Source of the DNA: Vibrio zhugei
Lineage (GTDB): Bacteria; Pseudomonadota; Gammaproteobacteria; Enterobacterales; Vibrionaceae
Length of the DNA stretch: 64,000 nucleotides
Reading direction: 5' to 3'
Assembly: GCF_003716875.1 (NCBI RefSeq)
Contig: NZ_CP033077.1
Span: forward strand, 248,001-312,000
Positions 44,908 through 53,426 of the stretch are shown piece after piece (the stretch's first letter is position 1; each line of letters begins with the position of its first letter). The notes below the pieces were generated by a model. That model was not told where the DNA came from and searched no databases. It saw only the letters and a list, made by a program, of their open reading frames with translations. The position numbers and the translations under genes were made by a program.

Positions 44908-45858
44908 ATGACGAAAAAAGTAGTCACGATCACGCTTAACCCAGCATTAGATTTGACCGGTAGCCTTGATACCGTGAATGTTGGCTCGGTGAGCTTAGTC
45001 AAAGACAGTGATCTCCATGCCGCAGGTAAGGGTGTCAATGTTGCCAAAGTTCTTAGCGATTTGGGAGCCGATGTTACTGTTACGGGTTTCTTAGGGGCTG
45101 ATAACCAAGAAATGTTCGCACAGTTATTTAGCGAAATGGGCGCACACGATGAATTTGTACGTATTGCAGGTTCGACTCGTATTAACGTGAAATTGGTGGA
45201 AGCCAATGGCGAAGTCAGCGATATCAACTTCCCAGGCATTCACGTCAATGAGGAAGCCATTGCTGCTTTTGAAGACACGCTAATGCGTTTAGCCGACGAT
45301 CATGATTTCTTTGTGATTGCGGGCAGCTTGCCAGTGGGCGTCTCTGCCGAGCAATGTGCTGCATGGATTGAAAAACTGCATCAAATGGGCAAAAAAGTCT
45401 TGTTTGATAGCAGCCGTGCCGCATTAGCACAGGGCCTCAATGCTCACCCATGGTTGATCAAACCTAACGATGAAGAATTGGCACAATTTGTTGGCCGCGA
45501 ACTGCATACACCAGCAGAATGCCGCGTTGCTGCAGAAGAGCTGGCTGACAAAGGCATTGAGAATATTGTGGTCTCAATGGGTGCGAATGGCACCATGTGG
45601 TTTAACCAAGGTGAATGGCTTCATGCTCAACCACCACGCATGAATGTTGTGAGTACTGTCGGTGCTGGCGATACGCTGGTGGCGGGTATGTGCTGGGGAC
45701 ATATGCAAGAAATGGAGAAATCTGAACTCGTTCGTTTTGCTACTGCGCTGTCTGCATTAGCCGTGTCCCAAGTGGGCGTGGGTATGGATGACGTACAAGC
45801 ACTGAAAACCCTACAAGAAAAAATCCAATTAAAACCAGTAAGTACACTTACTGAATAA
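44908..45858 (+). CDS. fruK: 1-phosphofructokinase FruK
   Basis: 316-residue PfkB-family sugar kinase that phosphorylates fructose 1-phosphate to fructose 1,6-bisphosphate. Opening VVTITLNPALDLTG, substrate motif AAGKGVNVAKVL, and ATP/anion-hole motif VSTVGAGDTLVAGM with the catalytic Asp. E. coli FruK is 312 residues. Middle gene of the operon, tightly spaced on both sides. Confidence 0.95.
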   Translation: MTKKVVTITLNPALDLTGSLDTVNVGSVSLVKDSDLHAAGKGVNVAKVLSDLGADVTVTGFLGADNQEMFAQLFSEMGAHDEFVRIAGSTRINVKLVEANGEVSDINFPGIHVNEEAIAAFEDTLMRLADDHDFFVIAGSLPVGVSAEQCAAWIEKLHQMGKKVLFDSSRAALAQGLNAHPWLIKPNDEELAQFVGRELHTPAECRVAAEELADKGIENIVVSMGANGTMWFNQGEWLHAQPPRMNVVSTVGAGDTLVAGMCWGHMQEMEKSELVRFATALSALAVSQVGVGMDDVQALKTLQEKIQLKPVSTLTE

Positions 45859-45875
45859 GACAAAAGGTCATCACT

Positions 45876-47630
45876 ATGAATATTGCCATTATTACAGCCT
45901 GCCCAAGTGGTGTGGCGAACAGCATCATAGCCGCTGGCTTGCTAGAGCAAGCCGCTCAATCACTAAACTGGACTGCAAAAGTTGAATGCCAAAGTTCGGT
46001 GATTGACGCCGCCCCTCTATCACAAGCGGATATTGACGCAGCGGACGTGGTTATTATTGCCGCGAATACGGATATTGATACGTCTCGTTTCGTTGGTAAG
46101 AAAGTCTACCAAAGCGACATTACAGCATGCATGGCAGATGCTGCCGCGTACCTAAAAACCGCGACAGAGCAAGCAACCGAACTGACCGCAGACAAAGTCA
46201 CCAAAGCCGCTGAAACTGTCTCCTCTGCAGGTGAAACGGCGGGTAGTAAGAAAATCGTTGCGATTACAGCGTGTCCTACTGGTGTCGCGCATACCTTTAT
46301 GGCCGCCGATGCCCTAACAGAAGAAGCCAAACGTCTTGGGCATGAGATTCATGTTGAAACACGTGGCTCAGTGGGCGCGAAAAACCAACTTACAGCCGAA
46401 CAGATTTCCCAAGCAGATGTCGTGATCATCGCCTGTGATATCGATGTATCTCTTGATCGTTTTGTCGGTAAAAAACTGTATCGTACCAGTACTGGTGCGG
46501 CACTGAAGAAAACGGAACAAGAAATCAATAACGCGTTTGCGACCGCATCTGTGTACCAACAAAGCGGCGCTGGCTCTACAGAAGAAAGTAGTGGCCAACA
46601 AGAAGAGAAGAAAGGCGTGTACAAGCACCTAATGACTGGTGTATCACACATGTTGCCAGTCGTCGTTGCTGGTGGTCTATTAATCGCCCTTTCTTTCGTG
46701 TTCGGTATTAAAGCATTTGAACAAGAAGGCACGTTGCCAGCAGCACTGATGAACATTGGTGGTGGCGCGGCATTCAAGCTGATGATTCCTGTACTTGCGG
46801 GCTTCATCGCCTTCTCGATTGCTGACCGTCCAGGTTTAGCGCCAGGTCTTATCGGTGGTATGTTAGCAAGCACATTAGGTGCGGGCTTCCTGGGTGGTAT
46901 TCTTGCTGGTTTCATCGCTGGTTACTCTGCCAAACTGATCGCGGATAAACTACCGATTCCAACTTCAATGGAATCCTTGAAACCCATTTTGATCATTCCA
47001 TTTGTGGCAAGTTTGTTCACGGGTCTTGTCATGATTTATGTTGTCGGCACACCTGTCGCAGCAATCATGACGGCGATGACCAACTTCTTGAACAACATGG
47101 GTGAAGCAAACGCCGTCGTACTTGGTATTATTTTAGGCGCGATGATGTGTTTCGACCTTGGTGGTCCAGTGAACAAAGCCGCATACACGTTTGGTGTGGG
47201 TCTACTTGCATCTCAACAATACCTACCAATGGCTGCAATCATGGCCGCAGGTATGGTTCCGCCACTCGCGATGGGTCTTGCGACCTTCGTTGCACGTCGT
47301 AAGTTTGTGACAGCAGAACGAGAAGGTGGTAAAGCTGCGTTTGTGTTAGGCCTGTGCTTTATTTCTGAAGGTGCGATTCCCTTTGCAGCGAAAGATCCGG
47401 TACGCGTCATTCCATCATGTATGATTGGTGGTGCAATTACAGGTGCTCTATCAATGTACTTCAATATTAAATTGATGGCACCACATGGTGGTCTCTTTGT
47501 TCTATTGATTCCTGGTGCGATTTCACACGCATTGCTATACCTCATCTCCATTGTGGTTGGTACTGTCGTGACAGCGGTTATCTACTCCGCCATCAAACCC
47601 GTGCCTAAAGTAGAAAGCAACCTACTATAA
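45876..47630 (+). CDS. fruA: fructose PTS EIIBC transporter FruA
   Basis: 584 residues. An N-terminal IIB-like domain (ITACPSGVANS) is followed by the catalytic IIB domain with the phosphorylated Cys in ITACPTGVAHTFMAA, then a IIC domain of about ten helices (MLPVVVAGGLLIALSFVFG ... SEGAIPFAAKDP). The first IIB-like unit lacks the TGVAHT triad used for catalysis and may be regulatory, as in E. coli FruA. It imports and phosphorylates fructose at C1. Ends the operon with a strong terminator. Confidence 0.94.
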   Translation: MNIAIITACPSGVANSIIAAGLLEQAAQSLNWTAKVECQSSVIDAAPLSQADIDAADVVIIAANTDIDTSRFVGKKVYQSDITACMADAAAYLKTATEQATELTADKVTKAAETVSSAGETAGSKKIVAITACPTGVAHTFMAADALTEEAKRLGHEIHVETRGSVGAKNQLTAEQISQADVVIIACDIDVSLDRFVGKKLYRTSTGAALKKTEQEINNAFATASVYQQSGAGSTEESSGQQEEKKGVYKHLMTGVSHMLPVVVAGGLLIALSFVFGIKAFEQEGTLPAALMNIGGGAAFKLMIPVLAGFIAFSIADRPGLAPGLIGGMLASTLGAGFLGGILAGFIAGYSAKLIADKLPIPTSMESLKPILIIPFVASLFTGLVMIYVVGTPVAAIMTAMTNFLNNMGEANAVVLGIILGAMMCFDLGGPVNKAAYTFGVGLLASQQYLPMAAIMAAGMVPPLAMGLATFVARRKFVTAEREGGKAAFVLGLCFISEGAIPFAAKDPVRVIPSCMIGGAITGALSMYFNIKLMAPHGGLFVLLIPGAISHALLYLISIVVGTVVTAVIYSAIKPVPKVESNLL

Positions 47631-47682
47631 AACGTTGTACACAAATGGTGAGAGAGGCGTATGTATGTCTCTCTTACCCCTT

Positions 47683-47713
47683 AAAAAACCGATGCCAAGC
47701 GCATCGGTTTTTT
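47683..47713 (+). terminator. fruBKA terminator
   Basis: AAAAAACCGATGC pairs with GCATCGGTTTTTT, with a short loop and a T-run, 52 bp past the fruA stop. Confidence 0.9.
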
Positions 47714-47912
47714 ATTGCTCGCTCTTCCTTCTTAACATTCCCTTCTCAATATGGCTCTCTAACGCACAGCACGCCCTGTTAACATGGCGTACTTATCAGT
47801 CATTTCAAAACAGGGATAAAAGAGACGTCCGTGATAATCTGGACGCTAAAAATGAAAACGGCACCAATGCGCAAACCACACATTGATGCCGTATAAATGA
47901 TGTCGAGAAAAA

Positions 47913-48290
47913 TTACATAATGAGATTAACAGTCAGCAGAAGCGATTTGGATTCAATATCAATGGTAGCCATGTACGAATTGCTCGGCTCTTCTTCATCA
48001 GCAAAGCTAACACGCGAAGACTCGTTGAGGCTGTCACTCAACCCTATCGCTTCAGAGCGTTTACTCTGAGTCGCAAGCACCGCCACATCATTCGATAACT
48101 CTTGAGGCAAGCCACTTTTCAATCGATTAGCATCGTATATGAAAAGCGTATCGACTTCGCAACTGATATTCATGCATACCGCGTTCTCCGTCATTGATGG
48201 CTCGGTCATCTCAGCGTTCGCCAACGCATTGGGGGCTGATATAAACCATGATAAACCAACAAACAATTGAGCAATCGCGATAGATTTCAT
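47913..48290 (-). CDS. putative secreted protein of unknown function
   Basis: 125 residues with a likely Sec signal (IAIAQLFVGLSWFISAPNALANAEM). The mature part has two cysteines (CMNISC), acidic stretches (DEEEPSNSYM) and a hydrophobic end (SLLLTVNLIM). No family recognised; the two close cysteines could form a disulfide in the periplasm. Its start is 2 bp after a short upstream frame on the same strand, so they may be co-transcribed. Confidence 0.55.
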   Translation of the reverse strand: MKSIAIAQLFVGLSWFISAPNALANAEMTEPSMTENAVCMNISCEVDTLFIYDANRLKSGLPQELSNDVAVLATQSKRSEAIGLSDSLNESSRVSFADEEEPSNSYMATIDIESKSLLLTVNLIM

Positions 48291-48292
48291 AG

Positions 48293-48505
48293 CTAGACCT
48301 TTCGATAACGGAGTTTAACCGATTGATTGATATGAACGTTTTCACTTTGCTGCATTAAGGCAACGCAACAATGCCTACTTCCATCACACATCAATGACAC
48401 GATGAGCTGAATAACCACCAAGAAGGCTAAAAAGCGAGTTAACATTACCATGAGAGCCTTGCTGCAAGAATAACCCGATCGGATAGTTTTTAACCATAAC
48501 CGCAA
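48293..48505 (-). CDS. possible small membrane protein
   Basis: 70-residue frame with one hydrophobic helix (ALMVMLTRFLAFLVVIQLIVSLM) and two cysteines after it (SRHCCVAL). It may begin at an inner Met (MVMLTRF). Its stop is 2 bp before the next gene's start, which favours a real, coupled gene, but no family match is known to me. Could also be spurious. Confidence 0.35.
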   Translation of the reverse strand: MRLWLKTIRSGYSCSKALMVMLTRFLAFLVVIQLIVSLMCDGSRHCCVALMQQSENVHINQSVKLRYRKV

Positions 48506-48656
48506 ATTTACGACATTAGTTAACGATTCATTACAGCAAAAGACGTTTATAATCGCGGAAAGAATTTACATGAAAAGTTCTCAGCAAACACAGTGTCAAA
48601 GGTTCCTCTAAGTCAACGTATGACCCCGTCACTATTACTTGAATAGTCATAAAAAT

Positions 48657-48688
48657 AAAAAAAGTCAGCGATAATACGCTGACTTTTT
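48657..48688. terminator. terminator downstream of retropepsin-like lipoprotein gene
   Basis: AAAAAGTCAGCG-ATAATA-CGCTGACTTTTT, symmetric with A and T runs. Same loop and core as the terminator at 21261-21290. Confidence 0.85.
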
Positions 48689-48717
48689 AATCGGTTTAAG
48701 AGACTTGCTAAGAGCAA

Positions 48718-49446
48718 TTATTCCACTGTTTTTTTCTTATCATCGTTCTCTAAGTTTTTGCCCTGTACATAAGTACGGCCGACATCGACAACTGCAACAT
48801 CTTTGAAGAAACTACGGCCTAACAGTAATGGGTACGACAGATGAGTACGGTCCGCCAATGTAAATTCGGTTTTCTCTTTAAGATCACCAATTTCGACCCA
48901 CATACGCACAACGGCGCGGCGTTCACCTTTTTCAGTATTCGCCTGTTTGATTCTTACCCAGCGATCAACGGGTAAACTGACTTCTTCACTCTTAATACCA
49001 TTGTGCTCAAGTTTGAATTTAACCCAATCTTTCCCATCGCGCTCAAACGGTTTCACATCGACTGCACTCAATGAAGAGGTGGTCGCACCCGTATCGACAC
49101 GTGCATCAAGATTTTCTTTCAGATTCGGTAAATGAACCCATTCTTTCGAACCCAGGATAAGTTTACCGTCACTGAGCTTTTTGCCTTCCACTTTCGGTCT
49201 TACAACCTGCGGCTTCGTGCTCGTGTGGGATGTCGTTTTCTTATCTTTAACAACAGCGTCCTGTTTCTTTTTACTCTCTACCACATCCTGTTTTTCACTC
49301 GGTGCTGTGGTTTTATGTTTCTCGATCTCAACAGCAGTTTTTTGAGTACTGTCATCTGAATTTGGAGATTGAGTTGCTGTGGTGGTACATGCCATTAGCC
49401 CGCCGCTCAACATCAGAGGTACTAAGATTTTCCATTGTTGTTTCAT
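48718..49446 (-). CDS. lipoprotein with RimB/DUF785 retropepsin-like domain
   Basis: 242 residues. A lipobox signal (VPLMLSGGLMAC) is followed by a long Lys/Thr/Ser-rich linker (about residues 25-85), then the DUF785 'ATP-dependent zinc protease' domain: LGSKEWVHLPNL, the aspartic-protease-like VDTGATTSSLSA, and YPLLLGRSFFKDVAVVDVGRTYVQ. Such domains are retropepsin-like and are found beside RimK-like ligases in other bacteria; no ligase gene is here. Likely an outer- or inner-membrane lipoprotein facing the periplasm. Activity is inferred from the single D-T-G-A motif. Confidence 0.85.
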   Translation of the reverse strand: MKQQWKILVPLMLSGGLMACTTTATQSPNSDDSTQKTAVEIEKHKTTAPSEKQDVVESKKKQDAVVKDKKTTSHTSTKPQVVRPKVEGKKLSDGKLILGSKEWVHLPNLKENLDARVDTGATTSSLSAVDVKPFERDGKDWVKFKLEHNGIKSEEVSLPVDRWVRIKQANTEKGERRAVVRMWVEIGDLKEKTEFTLADRTHLSYPLLLGRSFFKDVAVVDVGRTYVQGKNLENDDKKKTVE

Positions 49447-49473
49447 TCATTCACCTAATTAGATGGTTAAGAC

Positions 49474-50655
49474 TTAACACACTTTTATAATTGAATCAGC
49501 AACGTAAGGGATTGCATCTTCTGTCAGTCCAGCAATATTGATACGACCATCTGTCACACCATAAATTGCGAACTCCTCGCGCAAGCGAGACATTTGTTCT
49601 GGCGTTAATCCTAACACCGAAAACATCCCTTTGTGCTGTTCGATAAAGTCGAATTGTGAAGTATTCAGTTTATTTCTCAACTCTTTACACAAACTTTGAC
49701 GAAGGCTTAACAAACGATGCTGCATTTCACTAAGCTCTGTCATCCAGCTGGCTTTCAGTTCATCATCCTGTAACACCGTTCTGACAAGGGCCGCACCATG
49801 GTCTGGCGGCATCGTGTAAGAAGCGCGAGCTAAATTCAATAATTTCCCTTTTGCATTCGCGGCATGTTCAGCGGTTTTGGCAATCACCATGGCGGCACCC
49901 GTGCGTTCGCGGTACAAACCAAAGTTTTTAGAGCAAGAAACCGTCAGCATCATTTCGTCGACATGCTCGGCCATGTAACGCAATCCGGCACTGTCTTGTT
50001 CAAGACTGTCGCCAAAACCAAGATACGCCGCATCCACGAATGGAGTAAAGCCTTGCGCTTGTGCTAACTGAGTAACCGCTTGCCAAGTTGCAAAGTCCAT
50101 ATCCGCTCCAGTCGGGTTATGACAGCACCCATGAAGCAGTACCACATCCTTAGGGCCAACGTTTGCAAGATCGGCTAATAATGCCTCGGTATCCACAGTT
50201 TTTGTTTCAGAGTTAAAGTAAGCATAGTACTCCACCTTTAATCCTGCCGCTTCCATGATGGGAGCATGATTGACATAACTGGGATTTGATAACCATACGG
50301 TCGCTTCCGGCTCAGCAAATTTGATCAGATCGGCAAACATACGTAAGCCACCACTGGCGCCAGGAGTTTGAATCGTAGCGACACGAGCCTGCACTGAGGG
50401 CTGCGGTAAGATTAAATCTGTCATACTTTGATTAAAGCGTTCACAGCCCGCGATACCGACATACGCCTTGGTGGTTTGCTCAGCAGTCACTCGGGTTTGC
50501 GCGGCACTGACGGCGTTCATGATCGGCGTAAGCCCTTGACTATTCTTGTAGACACCAATACCTAAATCGACTTTTTCTTCACGAGGATCAACTTGATAAG
50601 CTGCGGATAACGAAATAATCGTATCGAGTACCGGAGTCGGTAAATGGGAGAACAT
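49474..50655 (-). CDS. aromatic/aspartate aminotransferase (TyrB/AspC family)
   Basis: 393-residue class I PLP aminotransferase of subgroup I-alpha. Motifs are PEATVWLSNPSYVNH, LLHGCCHNPTGADM and TVSCSKNFGLYRERTGA with the PLP-binding Lys. AspC and TyrB are about 396 residues. It interconverts amino acids and 2-oxo acids using glutamate/2-oxoglutarate. Choosing aspartate over aromatic substrates needs alignment. The gene appears monocistronic. Confidence 0.9.
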   Translation of the reverse strand: MFSHLPTPVLDTIISLSAAYQVDPREEKVDLGIGVYKNSQGLTPIMNAVSAAQTRVTAEQTTKAYVGIAGCERFNQSMTDLILPQPSVQARVATIQTPGASGGLRMFADLIKFAEPEATVWLSNPSYVNHAPIMEAAGLKVEYYAYFNSETKTVDTEALLADLANVGPKDVVLLHGCCHNPTGADMDFATWQAVTQLAQAQGFTPFVDAAYLGFGDSLEQDSAGLRYMAEHVDEMMLTVSCSKNFGLYRERTGAAMVIAKTAEHAANAKGKLLNLARASYTMPPDHGAALVRTVLQDDELKASWMTELSEMQHRLLSLRQSLCKELRNKLNTSQFDFIEQHKGMFSVLGLTPEQMSRLREEFAIYGVTDGRINIAGLTEDAIPYVADSIIKVC

Positions 50656-50796
50656 ATAAAATCACTGCCTTGTGTCTTCAATAATAATGCTCAATTTAGC
50701 ATTGCTCGGATAAAAGCCAAACTAAATTTGATCTTTTTAACCATAGAACGTCAAGAATGCTTAAGCTTTGAACAAATGGGACGAATCCCCTTGTTC

Positions 50797-51813
50797 TCAT
50801 TGTGTTGCCACACCATTAATCTGCGTCAAATGCGTAAACCCATTCGCACTCAAAGCCGCTTCAACACAGGCAATCACCTGACGACCGACACGCTTTTTGA
50901 TGATATCTGAGCTCGTGGCTTGCTGACGGATTAAGTCGGTCATATGGATAATTTCATGCTCAAAGCCGCCACCACAAGGTGATGTATCAATACGATGCTC
51001 TTCACCTTGATAATGAATGGTAATATTTTTTGGATTCCACCATTTTTCTGCAATCGTAATCGTCAAGTCTGGGCCAGTCAGAGTGGCCACTTTAGACAGT
51101 TCTCTCGTAATCGAACCGCCAATTTTGCCACTAACGGCACCAGAAAAGTGATAAATCGCCGTGTCATCGACTTGTGATTGGGGATTATCTTGCATAAATT
51201 CCGTGGTTAACGTCCCCATAGGCTGACCTAAACACTCGCATAGGTCGGCATATAGCCACAGCGGATACACACCGACATCCAATGAGGCCCCTCCGCATAA
51301 ATGAGCGTCAAACAAACGACTGTTATCATCAACGGGTACCACACCACCGAACGCGGCCTCAACATGATCAATCACTAATTGCTTATCTTGAATCCATTGG
51401 CGCAGCGCACGATAAGCAGGAAATGTCAGTGTTTTCATTGCTTCAATCAGCAGCAGGCCTTTTTGTTCAGCAAGAGACATCATCGCGTCCCAGTCAGCAA
51501 CATTGGTTAATGCAGGTTTTTCAACCAGTACATGCTTACCGTGATTTAAGTACAGCTCGATCAACGGTTTATGAGCGGGATGAATAGTGGCAATGTAGAC
51601 AACGTCGATATTGGGATCGTGTGCTAATGAGACATAAGAGTCATAGCTTACTTGCCCATCAAACTGCTCAACAAATGTTTTAGCACGTGCACTATGACGA
51701 GCCGCAGCGCCATAAAAAAGAGCGTTAGGACAATGATTCACCAGATCGTTGACAAAACGATGAGCAATATGACCCACACCAGCAATCCCCCAACGGACTT
51801 CAGACTTATTCAT
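50797..51813 (-). CDS. Gfo/Idh/MocA-family oxidoreductase
   Basis: 338 residues. The N-terminal Rossmann motif is VRWGIAGVGHIAHRFVND, and the hallmark catalytic segment is HVLVEKPALTN (E-K-P). The C-terminal alpha/beta domain carries the family's dimer sheet. Family members oxidise or reduce sugars and sugar derivatives with NAD(P). Homologues in Vibrio and E. coli (YgjR-like) are of unknown substrate. The gene is isolated. Confidence 0.87.
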   Translation of the reverse strand: MNKSEVRWGIAGVGHIAHRFVNDLVNHCPNALFYGAAARHSARAKTFVEQFDGQVSYDSYVSLAHDPNIDVVYIATIHPAHKPLIELYLNHGKHVLVEKPALTNVADWDAMMSLAEQKGLLLIEAMKTLTFPAYRALRQWIQDKQLVIDHVEAAFGGVVPVDDNSRLFDAHLCGGASLDVGVYPLWLYADLCECLGQPMGTLTTEFMQDNPQSQVDDTAIYHFSGAVSGKIGGSITRELSKVATLTGPDLTITIAEKWWNPKNITIHYQGEEHRIDTSPCGGGFEHEIIHMTDLIRQQATSSDIIKKRVGRQVIACVEAALSANGFTHLTQINGVATQ

Positions 51814-52148
51814 AAACGTTCCTTATTATACTTCTCAAGAGATGGCGACATTGTCTGCGGTCACCACAATAAATGAATCCATCGATGGAAAGCGAGAGGT
51901 AAGAGCCAGCCTCTAAAAAGCCGCGCGCTCAACCGCTTAGTCCAGCGAATAAACCGTTTATTCGCAGCATAGTATCACTCACCATTCACTTGGCTTAACA
52001 ACCAAAGATTGGGGAAAAATACTCAACTTATCGTGCAAAACAGACTAGAAATAAAAACAGGTAATAGTATCACCTATTACCTGTGTCATAGAGTGGCAAT
52101 AGCCCAAAGTTCGCTCACCGTCATCTTATATAGGTATCGCCACGGGGA
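51814..52148. other. intergenic stretch holding the CE6 gene's terminator
   Basis: Between the Gfo/Idh/MocA start and the CE6 esterase stop. It contains the hairpin listed at 52052-52084 and otherwise no open frame of interest. Confidence 0.4.
52052..52084 (-). terminator. terminator of CE6 esterase gene
   Basis: ACAGGTAATAG pairs perfectly with CTATTACCTGT around a 6-base loop, followed on the minus strand by TTTTTATTT. It is about 65 bp past the esterase stop. Confidence 0.85.
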
Positions 52149-53321
52149 TTATAGTGCGCCAAAGCCTATGGAGCCGTTGCAGTTCAGCCATTCAGAAAAT
52201 GTTCCGCCCCCACAAGTGCCATTGCCCCATGCTCCTGAGTTATCGTATTGATCTTCAGCTTGGCGAACCGCACCATTAACGACAATATAATCAACTTGCA
52301 CATCGCGATTCCCGCCATCATTAGTAAAGCCCACACGAATATCACCGGTGGCATCGGTGTGTATCGTATAATCTGTCATTGTATTTGTCGCGGTCCAGCT
52401 TTTTACTGTGGTCCCACCGACTTGCAGATTAACGCTTTCATCGCCAACCACGCCGCTTAACCGAACAACGATAGTGTGATTGCCTGTCCCATCATTATCC
52501 CCGGCACTCGTGTCCACCAACTGTAACATTTTGGTTGCATAACGCCGCCCCATTTCACGCGCGCCAGCCGAATCGAAATGATACTGATCGTGAATATTCA
52601 AACCGGCTGCACTGACAACATGGGCGTTGGTAATTAATGAAGGCAATTGCGCGATTAAACGATTATGGCTAGAGCAGCAAGCTGGGTAAGGAAGCTCTCC
52701 GGCAATAAAAGGAACATTACCAATGCCCAAATCGTTACGAATATCGGTCACTAATTGCTTAACACGTCCAGGCCAAGCCGGATCCCCAGTATTACTTTCA
52801 CCTTGATGGAAAATAATGCCTTTTATTACCCCTCTCTGCTGAGCTTTGCGGGCCAAATCAAGCAACCATTGATAGCCACCAATAAGGTTATTCGGTGTCG
52901 AACCAAAGCTCGGAGTACATGCGTTAAAATCACGACAATTTTTCAGAAAATATTCTATTTTTTGTCCACCATGTGCCGCGCCCACTAACCCAATTGTGAC
53001 ATTAGAATCAGAATTGTTGGCCATGATTTTACCGAAATTATCACCAGGTCCTAATGCACCAGAACAACGGACCAGCGGTGGAGAGGCCACACGCCATTGA
53101 CCATAGTATCCGATGCCGCCACACGATTCGTCTTGCAGAACCATGACTCGGGGATTCGTGACACGGTCTTGAGGCTCGACAGGTGACGCGCCTTCCATAT
53201 TTGATTGACCCACCATCAAATACACATGAAAGTTGGGATCCGGTGCTGCCACAGCAGACATCGACAATAAAGCAAGCAGCGCGGTGAAGCCCGATCTTTT
53301 TATAAAGTTCATAATCATCAT
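52149..53321 (-). CDS. secreted acetyl xylan esterase (CE6) with C-terminal carbohydrate-binding module
   Basis: 390 residues. The signal peptide ends near MSAVAAPD. The catalytic SGNH/CE6-like domain (about 30-265) has the nucleophile in MVGQSNMEG (Ser40), GAAHGGQK, FHQGESNTGD, and DQYHFDSAGAREMGRRYA with the Asp/His. The C-terminal domain (about 285-355), with IVVRLSGVVGDESVNLQVGG and VGFTNDGGNRDVQVDYIVVNG, resembles Ca-dependent xylan-binding modules of CBM36/CBM60 type. It should remove acetyl groups from xylan, acting with the adjacent GH43/GH62 enzyme. No operon link is certain: 105 bp and a hairpin lie between. Confidence 0.88.
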   Translation of the reverse strand: MMIMNFIKRSGFTALLALLSMSAVAAPDPNFHVYLMVGQSNMEGASPVEPQDRVTNPRVMVLQDESCGGIGYYGQWRVASPPLVRCSGALGPGDNFGKIMANNSDSNVTIGLVGAAHGGQKIEYFLKNCRDFNACTPSFGSTPNNLIGGYQWLLDLARKAQQRGVIKGIIFHQGESNTGDPAWPGRVKQLVTDIRNDLGIGNVPFIAGELPYPACCSSHNRLIAQLPSLITNAHVVSAAGLNIHDQYHFDSAGAREMGRRYATKMLQLVDTSAGDNDGTGNHTIVVRLSGVVGDESVNLQVGGTTVKSWTATNTMTDYTIHTDATGDIRVGFTNDGGNRDVQVDYIVVNGAVRQAEDQYDNSGAWGNGTCGGGTFSEWLNCNGSIGFGAL

Positions 53322-53385
53322 CTTAATAGTGTGTTGTAAGATTGAATGTGGCGGCCTACATTCACCACCACATCATTACGATATC

Positions 53386-53415
53386 CATCGCTACCCGTTC
53401 TCAGGTAGCGATGGC
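53386..53415. terminator. hairpin between GH43/GH62 gene and CE6 gene
   Basis: CCATCGCTACC pairs perfectly with GGTAGCGATGG around an 8-base loop, 12 bp past the GH43/GH62 stop. There is no U-run; it may be partial termination or mRNA protection. Confidence 0.55.
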
Positions 53416-53426
53416 TAACTGCCTGA

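Noticed and set aside
46349..46915. 188-residue open frame antisense to fruA
   Set aside because: Shadow of a strongly biased, highly conserved coding frame on the other strand.
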